Below are positions 15,843 to 21,680 of a stretch of 21,680 nucleotides of DNA, piece after piece. The position numbers were made by a program, and so were the translations under genes. Numbering within the stretch: position 1 is the stretch's first letter; each line of letters starts with the position of its first letter. The notes beneath the pieces are model-generated. The model worked only from the letters and a program-made list of their open reading frames with translations. It was not told the origin of the DNA and made no database searches. The DNA is from SZUA-430 sp044375275 (GTDB taxonomy: Bacteria > Pseudomonadota > Alphaproteobacteria > Micropepsales > Micropepsaceae), in the NCBI GenBank assembly GCA_044375275.1, contig JBILMZ010000027.1, positions 1-21,680 of the forward strand, in the 5' to 3' direction.

Positions 15843-16229
15843 TTAAGGGATTTCGGTGTACCTGATCTCGCAATCGTAAGTGAATTCCCATTGCGGATCA
15901 TACATGAGGCTCGCGCCGGTCAGCGCGCACTTGCGGCCCAGTGAAGAGAGATAGGCTTCAACGGCACGTTCGAGCGTCTGCTTTTCGGTCGTGTTGTTGT
16001 ACTCGCCAAAGGTTGCGTTGCGGATCATGACGTCGCTCATGGCGGTCGACAGGCTTGGCGTGATGATCATCTTGCCGGCGCTGGGCTTGTCGAAGATCCT
16101 GAACGACCGGTTTTCGAAGGCAAAGCTCGTCAGGGGAACATACCGGTAGTCGTCGTTGACGTACTGCGGGTAGGCGCAGGCGGTCACGGAAACCAGCGCA
16201 AGCATGATGGTCAGCGATGGGCGGCGCAT
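15843..16229 (-). CDS. Putative lipoprotein of unknown function
   Basis: The 128-residue product starts MRRPSLTIMLALVSVTAC, a type II signal peptide whose lipobox (SVTAC) gives a predicted lipidated cysteine at residue 18, so it should be held in the inner or outer membrane. The mature part contains FRIFDKPSAGKMIITPSL, a helix region (TEKQTLERAVEAYLSSLG) and two cysteines, KCALTG and DCEIRY, around a YDPQWEF segment, probably a disulfide hairpin. I do not recognise a named family. I chose the ATG at 16229 because GAGGGG lies six bases upstream and the lipoprotein signal begins there; a longer frame to 16307 adds 26 charged residues. It is antisense to its neighbours and sits inside the small envelope cluster. 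Confidence 0.75.
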   Translation of the reverse strand: MRRPSLTIMLALVSVTACAYPQYVNDDYRYVPLTSFAFENRSFRIFDKPSAGKMIITPSLSTAMSDVMIRNATFGEYNNTTEKQTLERAVEAYLSSLGRKCALTGASLMYDPQWEFTYDCEIRYTEIP

Positions 16230-16248
16230 GGCATTCCCCTCAATTCGG

Positions 16249-16271
16249 GTCCGGCGGGTCGCACGCCGGAC
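16249..16271. repeat. Perfect inverted repeat upstream of the lipoprotein gene
   Basis: GTCCGGCG (16249-16256) and CGCCGGAC (16264-16271) flank a seven-base loop, 20 bases upstream of the lipoprotein ATG. It could be a leader hairpin or an operator; position cannot tell which. Confidence 0.45.
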
Positions 16272-16411
16272 AGGCTCAACTGATTCGCATTCGCCATTGT
16301 CGGGCATTCAGTTAAACATTTGTGCAACAGAGGACCTGCTCCGCATCCCGGCCCTGCAAGCCGATCAGGACTGGCGAGTTTCCGCATGCGGCGAATGGTG
16401 ATAAGCAGTTC

Positions 16412-16432
16412 GGGAACAGGGGATTTGTTCCC
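16412..16432. repeat. Perfect inverted repeat upstream of the membrane-protein gene
   Basis: GGGAACA (16412-16418) and TGTTCCC (16426-16432) flank a seven-base loop, 36 bases before the ATG at 16469. Its size and position fit a leader hairpin or repressor site. A separate 10-base palindrome, CCGCATGCGG, lies 20 bases further upstream (about 16382-16391). Confidence 0.45.
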
Positions 16433-16468
16433 TTGCGTCCAGAAAGTCATCTGCTTCAAGGTAACAGC

Positions 16469-17368
16469 ATGAGTAACGAAACCGCATCCGCGTCCAGCGG
16501 GATAAAGCTTCCGGCATCGCGTCATGAGCTGGGGGCGCTGGCGCTTGCGGTTACCGTCGTGTTCCTGCTGGTCCAGGTTGGTGCACCGATCATCCGCACC
16601 TTCGACTTCCTTGATCCGAAGCTGCGCGACTACTTCATCGGCATGAGCTTTGCAGCGTTTCCGTTCATTCATCGCGGATGCAAGCAGCAACTCCTGCGCA
16701 TGCGCGGATCAGACGAGCCGGTGCTGCATGATTCCTCGCCGTGGTTCGTGACAGGCATTGTAGCGGGCGCGATCCTGTTTGCCTGGAACCAGTTTGTATC
16801 GGCACTTGCCGGCCTTTCGCACATGACCATCATCGGCGCCTATCCTGATCCAACCTCGCTCAATCTCAGCATCGAGGAACTCTCTGGCGTGCAGACTGTG
16901 GCGGCGCTGATCATCATTCTTCCGATCAGCGCCTTTGCGTCGGTCTTTGCCGGCATCCAGATCAACCGGCACACGCGATCCCATGTGTTTGGAGCCATCG
17001 GCATTGCCGCGGCGTTCTTTGTTGTCGCCAACACCACGGTTACCTATGCGATGCATCCTGACATGGTGGTGCAGATCTTTTCGATCATTGCTTCGGGAAC
17101 GGCGGAGGGGCTGCAAATTCTCTTCGGCATGTGCCTTGTCGGGTTCATCGTGTTCGGGTTCGGGTCGGGCGGGGTTCTGATTTCGCGCATGTATCGCGAG
17201 CGTCCCCTGGGGCAGATCATCGAAGTTGCGCGCAAGCTCTCCGTGGATGAACGGCTGCAGCTTGCCCATGAGCTGAACCTGCGTATCCGCGCGGCTCAAG
17301 CGGCTTCAGGCACTGCAGTTTCCTCTGCTGCCGTGCAGCCTCAGGTTCCAACGGCGGCAGAGCCGTGA
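16469..17368 (+). CDS. Multi-pass inner-membrane protein of unknown function
   Basis: The 299-residue protein has about five hydrophobic membrane segments (near residues 18-40, 90-115, 142-168, 175-198 and 205-235), with a hydrophilic stretch between the first and second and a cytoplasmic-looking C-terminal helix (GQIIEVARKLSVDERLQLAHEL) followed by an Ala/Val-rich tail. I do not recognise a transporter or enzyme motif. I chose the ATG at 16469 because AAGG lies seven bases upstream; the frame is open to 16322, but the extra 49 residues include many basic and cysteine residues with no sign of a real protein. Its stop codon overlaps the start of the next gene (TGATG), so the two are probably translationally coupled and may work together. 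Confidence 0.75.
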   Translation: MSNETASASSGIKLPASRHELGALALAVTVVFLLVQVGAPIIRTFDFLDPKLRDYFIGMSFAAFPFIHRGCKQQLLRMRGSDEPVLHDSSPWFVTGIVAGAILFAWNQFVSALAGLSHMTIIGAYPDPTSLNLSIEELSGVQTVAALIIILPISAFASVFAGIQINRHTRSHVFGAIGIAAAFFVVANTTVTYAMHPDMVVQIFSIIASGTAEGLQILFGMCLVGFIVFGFGSGGVLISRMYRERPLGQIIEVARKLSVDERLQLAHELNLRIRAAQAASGTAVSSAAVQPQVPTAAEP

Positions 17369-17832
17369 TGCATCGTCCCTGGAGCGTCCTTCCTGCACTG
17401 GCCATCATCGCAGTGGGTCTGGCCACGTGTGGTGACGCCTTGAGTCCCACGGGCGCCAAGGGTGCTGCGGTGATCACGAAGCTGGGACTCCAGGGCAAAT
17501 GGGCACTGGATTGTGCGGCTGATTTCAGCCGCGAGAACCCTCACATGATCTACACCGTCCCTGCAGTCGGGGCGCCCACCGAGCAGTTGCTGGCCCGGGA
17601 TCCGCGGCTGGACCGGGTCACGCCGCTCAGCGACATTGTCGAACTGGAGGGTGGCTTCGTTCAGTGGGTGCAGAATGCCGCCGGCGGGCAGGTGACGGCC
17701 ATCATCAAGGTAGACGGCTTGCGCCAGAAAACATGGAATGCCGTCATGTCTGACGGCACAGTCTTCGTGGCGGAGGGCAAATTCAGTGGCGGTTCGCAAA
17801 CGCCCTGGTTCAACAAGTGTGCTGGAGGATAG
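17368..17832 (+). CDS. Small secreted protein, paralogue of 15375-15812
   Basis: This 154-residue product starts at the ATG whose A is the last base of the preceding stop (TGATG); a GTG three bases earlier is possible. It has an N-terminal hydrophobic signal segment (about 5-22). The mature part matches the 15375-15812 product: LGL-x-GKWA-x2-C, NP-x-MIY, VG-x-PTE, SDG-x-x-F-x-x-GK, TPWFNKC. Two conserved cysteines bracket the domain. Identity between the two is modest outside these blocks, so the duplication is old. The sequence near the signal end (LATCGD) resembles a lipobox, but threonine before cysteine is unusual, so simple secretion is at least as likely. The overlap with the membrane-protein gene suggests that the two products act in the same complex or process. 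Confidence 0.78.
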   Translation: MHRPWSVLPALAIIAVGLATCGDALSPTGAKGAAVITKLGLQGKWALDCAADFSRENPHMIYTVPAVGAPTEQLLARDPRLDRVTPLSDIVELEGGFVQWVQNAAGGQVTAIIKVDGLRQKTWNAVMSDGTVFVAEGKFSGGSQTPWFNKCAGG

Positions 17833-17841
17833 GCAAGCATC

Positions 17842-18108
17842 ATGACACTCAATTCAATTCGATTTGTAGCCCTCCTGTCGGGCTTGCTTCTGGCATCGAC
17901 CGCTGCCCGCGCGGATCTGGCGCCAACTTCCGTGGGCAGTCCACTCTTCCTGCTTGGAGCGGTTGCGGTGCTTGTCATCGTGCTTTGGCTGCTGATCCGG
18001 GGCGCGCTCACCCTCCCCGATAGCTCAAGCGATTCTGACGACGGAGCCGGCGTCGGCACGCTGGAAGGCATTGACGAGGATGACGACGAGCGGAAAAAGA
18101 GGAAGTAG
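17842..18108 (+). CDS. Small single-pass membrane protein with acidic, Lys-ended tail
   Basis: The 88-residue product has a cleavable-looking signal peptide (1 to about 24, ending ARA), a short loop, one membrane segment (about 34-53, FLLGAVAVLVIVLWLLIRG) and a hydrophilic tail rich in Ser/Asp/Glu that ends in ERKKRK. If the signal is cleaved, the tail would be cytoplasmic. No known family is evident. It begins ten bases after the preceding secreted-protein gene; GGAGGA lies 12 bases before its ATG, a rather long spacing, and overlaps the end of that gene. Co-expression with the two preceding genes is likely. Small size lowers certainty, but the signal peptide and membrane segment support a real gene. 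Confidence 0.68.
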   Translation: MTLNSIRFVALLSGLLLASTAARADLAPTSVGSPLFLLGAVAVLVIVLWLLIRGALTLPDSSSDSDDGAGVGTLEGIDEDDDERKKRK

Positions 18109-18120
18109 CTGCAGATCGTT

Positions 18121-19323
18121 TCAGCTGAAGGCCTGAATTCCTGTTTGGGCGCGCCCGAGGATGAGGGCGTGGACGTCGTGCGTGCCCTCGTATGTGTTGA
18201 CCGTTTCGAGGTTCATCACGTGCCGGATGACATGATACTCGTCAGAAATCCCGTTGCCGCCATGCATGTCGCGAGCGGTTCTGGCGATGTCGAGCGCCTT
18301 GCCGCAGTTGTTTCGCTTGAGCATTGAGACCGCCGGCGGCGCCGCTTTACCCTTTTCGATCAGGCGACCGAGTTGCAGAACTGCAGCTGTCCCGAGCGTG
18401 ATTTCGGTCTGCATATCTGCAAGCTTTTTCTGGATCAGTTGAGTTGCTGCCAGGGGCCTTCCGAACTGCTTGCGGTCCAGCGTGTACTGCCGGGCCCTAT
18501 GCCAGCAGAACTCTGCGGCGCCCATCACGCCCCAGGCAATGCCGTATCGTGCCCTGTTCAGGCAGGAGAATGGCCCCCTGAGGCCTTTCACGTTGGGCAG
18601 CTGGTTTTCAGCGGGCACGAAGACGTCTTCCAGAACGATCTGTCCGGTGATGGACGCGCGCAGGGAGAACTTTCCCTCGATCTTGGGGGTGCTGAAACCC
18701 TTGAAGGCACGTTCAACGATGAAGCCGCGGATCTCCTCATCGTCGCACTTGGCCCACACGACCGCGATATCGGCTATAGGGGAGTTGGTGATCCAGTTCT
18801 TTGATCCCCTCAGCATGAAGCCACCCGGCACGGCCTTCGCGCGGGTGATCATCGAGCCCGGATCGCTGCCGTGGTCCGGTTCAGTCAGGCCGAAACATCC
18901 CACCATCCTGCCAGTTGCGAGCTGCGGCAGGAAACGCTTCTTCTGGTCTTCCGATCCGAACGCGTAGATGGGGTGCATGACGAGGCTGGACTGCACGCTC
19001 ATGGCGGAGCGATAGCCTGAATCCACCCGTTCGACTTCGCGTGCGGCCAAGCCATAGGCGACGTAGCCCAGTCCTGCGCCGCCATAGGCTTCCGGGATCG
19101 TGATGCCCAGCAGTCCCATGTCACCCATTTCGCGCATGATCTCGGTGTGAAAGATTTCCTTCCTGTTGGCCTCGAGGACCCGCGACATCAGCCTGTCCTG
19201 CGCATAGTCGTGCGCGGAGCGCGCGATCAGGCGTTCCTCCTCGGTCAATTCGTCATTCAGGAGGAGCGGGTCTTCCCAGACAAAACTGCCGCTATCGAGA
19301 TCGGTCTTCTGCTTCGATGACAT
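18121..19323 (-). CDS. gcdH: Glutaryl-CoA dehydrogenase
   Basis: This FAD enzyme oxidises and decarboxylates glutaryl-CoA to crotonyl-CoA in the breakdown of lysine, tryptophan and related aromatics. The 400 residues cover the full acyl-CoA dehydrogenase fold. Features that single out glutaryl-CoA dehydrogenase are YRSAMSVQSSLVMHPIYAFG (103-122), where R105 and S106 correspond to the substrate-carboxylate-binding Arg/Ser of the human enzyme, and YEGTHDVHALILGRAQTG, where E379 is the catalytic base. FAD-site motifs CFGLTEPDHGSDPGSM and KNWITNSPIADI are present. The gene appears to be a single transcription unit, divergent from the VOC-fold gene and convergent with the small membrane-protein gene, with 12 bases between. 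No regulator or other glutarate-pathway gene is in the window. Confidence 0.95.
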   Translation of the reverse strand: MSSKQKTDLDSGSFVWEDPLLLNDELTEEERLIARSAHDYAQDRLMSRVLEANRKEIFHTEIMREMGDMGLLGITIPEAYGGAGLGYVAYGLAAREVERVDSGYRSAMSVQSSLVMHPIYAFGSEDQKKRFLPQLATGRMVGCFGLTEPDHGSDPGSMITRAKAVPGGFMLRGSKNWITNSPIADIAVVWAKCDDEEIRGFIVERAFKGFSTPKIEGKFSLRASITGQIVLEDVFVPAENQLPNVKGLRGPFSCLNRARYGIAWGVMGAAEFCWHRARQYTLDRKQFGRPLAATQLIQKKLADMQTEITLGTAAVLQLGRLIEKGKAAPPAVSMLKRNNCGKALDIARTARDMHGGNGISDEYHVIRHVMNLETVNTYEGTHDVHALILGRAQTGIQAFS

Positions 19324-19585
19324 GTGCCAGGTGTCCCGGTTTTCTTGGAAATGCCGGGAATGATTAGCCTCAACCCGTCAGGAATGCCATGGGGCTTTGC
19401 AGTCGCGCCTGGTGCGGACGGCTTGATTGGGGCGGCAATCGGTGGCCTGCATGCCACGTCGCAGGAACAATGCATGAACAATAAGCCTGCGGGCGTGAAT
19501 TTTGCAATTGTCTTAATCAGTGAAGTGATATCATCCCGGTTGATGTGCTGAGGCGCATGCAGGGATTCGAACGCAGGGCAGGGAC

Positions 19586-20044
19586 ATGACTTCCAAGGCA
19601 AAGACCGGAGCGAAGAAGCCTGAAAAGGCCGTATCGAAGGCAGCGGCAGCGGCGGTACCGCCGCTCCTGTTCCGGGTGACACTTGAGGTGAATCATCTCG
19701 AGCGCGCCCGGGCGGTCTACGAAGAACTTCTTGGCATGAAGGGAAAGAAACTTCCCGGCTCTCGCGTTCATTTCGACTGCGGCCAGACCGTGCTCCAGAT
19801 CTCGGATGTGTCTGCTTCCGGGCCTTCTCATCCCTGCGCACGTTCCGTCTGTTTCGCAGTGCCCAATCTTGATGCGGTTCACAAGCGTGCCAAGAAGCTC
19901 AAGTGTCTTTCGCTTGAACTCGTTCACGACCGCCCGGGTGGCGCCATTTACAAGCGTCCCTGGGGTGAAAAGTCGTTCTACGCTGATGACCCCTGGTTCA
20001 ACTCGCTCTGCTTCGTTCAGGCAGGCACCGAAGATCGCGGCTGA
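19586..20044 (+). CDS. VOC (glyoxalase/bleomycin-resistance fold) protein
   Basis: The 152-residue protein has a Lys/Ala-rich N-terminal extension of about 25 residues and then a VOC-type beta-alpha-beta-beta-beta repeat. The start (FRVTLEVNHLERARAVYEELLGM) and end (GEKSFYADDPWFNSLCFVQAG) are typical of the fold, the latter resembling the conserved 'DP-x-GN' end of VOC domains. Metal ligands cannot be assigned with confidence, so it may be an enzyme or a binding protein. The start at 19586 follows AGGGA by only one or two bases, a poor spacing. It is 40 bases upstream of glnE on the same strand and may be co-transcribed with it. Confidence 0.75.
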   Translation: MTSKAKTGAKKPEKAVSKAAAAAVPPLLFRVTLEVNHLERARAVYEELLGMKGKKLPGSRVHFDCGQTVLQISDVSASGPSHPCARSVCFAVPNLDAVHKRAKKLKCLSLELVHDRPGGAIYKRPWGEKSFYADDPWFNSLCFVQAGTEDRG

Positions 20045-20084
20045 CGGCATTGCAATGGCGTCGTGATCCGGCCAAAACTCGGCC

Positions 20085-21680
20085 ATGAGCACCGCGTTCG
20101 CCTCCCGCATCAAGGCCTGCCCTGTCGTCCATGATCCGTCACTGGCGGCCCGGACTCTGGAACATGTGGGGAGTTCCTCAGTTCCGGAGATGGCACGCGC
20201 GCTTGTTCTTGGCGTTTCATCGAATAGCCCCTTTCTCAGCCAGATGATGGAGCGCGAGCGTGAATGGCTTGCGTCGGCCTGGAACCAGTCTCCTGAGTCC
20301 CTTCTCGAGCGGGAGTTCCTGCGGCTCGACGGCACAAGAGATCTGCCCCGCGGGGAGATGATGTCCTGCCTGCGTGAAGTGAAGCGCAGGAGTTCGCTTG
20401 TCATTGCGCTCGCCGACGCTGGCGGCGTGTGGGGACTTGATGAAGTCACGCATGCGCTGACGACACTTGCTGACAAGACGCTCTGCGCGGCCCTGGCGCA
20501 TGCGTTTCACGATGCCGTGGGTCGCGGTCGTCTGAAGGATTGCGATCAGGCGGCTCCTGAAGCGTCGGGACTTTTCTTTCTTGCAATGGGAAAGTACGGC
20601 GCCTTCGAACTCAACTATTCCAGTGACATAGACTTCAGCTGCTACTTCAACGCAGAACTCCTGCCTGTTACCGATCGTTATTCTCCGCAGGAGGTGGCGG
20701 TTCGGATAACGCAGGCCACTGTCTCGCTGATGCAGGAAGCGACACAGGACGGATATGTGTTTCGCTGCGACCTGCGGCTGCGGCCGGATGCGGGATCGAC
20801 ACAGATCGCCGTTTCGACCCGTGCGGCCGAGGGGTACTACGAGTCCATGGGGCAGAACTGGGAGCGTGCCGCCATGATCAAGGCGCGCGTCTGTGCGGGA
20901 GACCGGGCGGAAGGTGCGTCCTTCGTGAAGCATCTGCAGCCATTCATCTGGCGCAAGTATCTCGACTTCGCTGCCATTGAAGACATCCACTCCATCAAGC
21001 GCCAGATTCATGCCCATGGCGGCTTCGGTGACATCGCCATACCCGGACACAATATCAAGCTGGGGCGTGGTGGCATCCGCGAGATCGAGTTCTTCGCGCA
21101 GACACAGCAGCTCATCCTCGGGGGGCGGATTACTGACCTGCGTCATCCCAGGACGGTCGATGCACTCGATGCCCTCGCCGAGCGTGGCGTGATTGCGGCA
21201 CTTACCTGCGACGAGCTCAAGGAAGCCTATCGGTTCCTCCGGACGCTCGAACATCGCTTGCAGATGATCGAGGATGAACAGACGCATTCAATGCCGAAGA
21301 CCCGGCAGGGCCTCGAGAACGTGGCTCATTTCCTGGGCCTGTCGGATGAAGGGGCGCTATCCGGCGTGCTGCAGAAGACCCTGACGCTGGTCCAGGCGCA
21401 TTATGCAAGACTGTTCGAAAGCCAGCCCTCCCTGTCCAAGCCTGCGGGCAGCCTGGTCTTTACGGGTGTCGATGACGACCCGGAAACAGTTGGCACGCTC
21501 AGGAAGATGGGTTTCTCCCAACCGGAAGCCATGTCCGCAACAATCCGCGGATGGCACCACGGCAGGATCCGTGCAACACGCAGCGAGCGGGCGCGAGAGA
21601 AGCTGACGACGCTGATGCCGCTTCTTCTGGATGCCCTGTCGAAGACGGCCAATCCGGATATCGCGTTTACGCGCCTGGAC
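20085..21680 (+). CDS. glnE: Glutamine-synthetase adenylyltransferase/adenylyl-removing enzyme, N-terminal half (3' end outside window)
   Basis: GlnE attaches AMP to, and removes AMP from, glutamine synthetase in response to the PII signal, so it couples ammonium assimilation to nitrogen status. The first 532 residues are present, against a usual length of about 940-1000, so the window holds the adenylyl-removing half and part of the linker. The nucleotidyltransferase core is clear: MGKYGAFELN from residue 168 with D181 and D183 in SSDID, then RCDLRLRPDAGS, a GQNWERAAMIKAR segment and KLGRGGIREIEFFAQ. The ATG at 20085 is the first start after an in-frame TGA at 20064; no strong ribosome binding site precedes it. 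It lies 40 bases after the VOC-fold gene. Confidence 0.95.
   Translation, partial: MSTAFASRIKACPVVHDPSLAARTLEHVGSSSVPEMARALVLGVSSNSPFLSQMMEREREWLASAWNQSPESLLEREFLRLDGTRDLPRGEMMSCLREVKRRSSLVIALADAGGVWGLDEVTHALTTLADKTLCAALAHAFHDAVGRGRLKDCDQAAPEASGLFFLAMGKYGAFELNYSSDIDFSCYFNAELLPVTDRYSPQEVAVRITQATVSLMQEATQDGYVFRCDLRLRPDAGSTQIAVSTRAAEGYYESMGQNWERAAMIKARVCAGDRAEGASFVKHLQPFIWRKYLDFAAIEDIHSIKRQIHAHGGFGDIAIPGHNIKLGRGGIREIEFFAQTQQLILGGRITDLRHPRTVDALDALAERGVIAALTCDELKEAYRFLRTLEHRLQMIEDEQTHSMPKTRQGLENVAHFLGLSDEGALSGVLQKTLTLVQAHYARLFESQPSLSKPAGSLVFTGVDDDPETVGTLRKMGFSQPEAMSATIRGWHHGRIRATRSERAREKLTTLMPLLLDALSKTANPDIAFTRLD

Noticed and set aside
17205..17290. LSVDERLQLAHEL helix of the membrane protein as an antitoxin-like motif
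   Set aside because: It loosely resembles a helix found in some small addiction-module proteins, but it is the end of a multi-pass membrane protein and no toxin gene is adjacent.
19517..20476. Minus-strand open frame of 319 codons
   Set aside because: It runs antisense across the VOC-fold gene and the start of glnE, is rich in Ser/Arg and has no family resemblance.
20217..21287. Long minus-strand open frame of 356 codons
   Set aside because: It lies antisense to glnE, whose plus-strand product shows all family motifs; the antisense translation has no recognisable domain and is a by-product of GC-rich codon use.

Overview
The window looks like chromosomal DNA of an alphaproteobacterium. The signs are a divergent rnd/aspS pair, an alphaproteobacterial type of AspRS and GlnE, GC-rich coding DNA and a textbook CtrA box (TTAA-N7-TTAAC). 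I cannot name the genus. Both ends are cut: a TetR-type regulator runs in from the left and glnE runs out on the right.

Layout. 1-5.0 kb is mostly housekeeping: the TetR tail, a membrane-anchored metallo-beta-lactamase-fold hydrolase, RNase D (rnd), AspRS (aspS) and a GNAT acetyltransferase. 5.0-12.4 kb is the accessory part. It holds an unrecognised secreted protein (5050-5955), a TpsB outer-membrane transporter (6161-7792, probably starting further upstream), a periplasmic FecR-domain protein with a Gly/Asn tail (8035-9183), a decayed second copy of the secreted protein (9335-10012) and a CHASE2-PAS-histidine kinase (10128-12374). TpsB and FecR are divergent and share an intergenic region with a perfectly palindromic CtrA site at 7870-7888. 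No TpsA exoprotein and no response regulator are present.

12.4-18.1 kb carries a sulfotransferase fused to a long coiled coil, an M23 peptidase, and a small envelope cluster. In that cluster two paralogous secreted proteins (15375-15812 and 17368-17832) surround a divergent lipoprotein and a multi-pass membrane protein, followed by a small single-pass protein. 18.1 kb to the end returns to metabolism: glutaryl-CoA dehydrogenase (gcdH), a VOC/glyoxalase-fold protein and the first half of glnE.

How they may work together (inference): FecR and the CHASE2 kinase look like extracytoplasmic sensing parts placed beside a two-partner-secretion pore. The CtrA site suggests that TpsB and FecR expression follows the cell cycle or developmental programme. 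The kinase's histidine-containing region resembles the PleC/DivJ/PdhS group that feeds the same circuit. The duplicated secreted protein flanking TpsB-FecR suggests local duplication and later decay of one copy. No RNA genes, insertion sequences or CRISPR arrays were seen.
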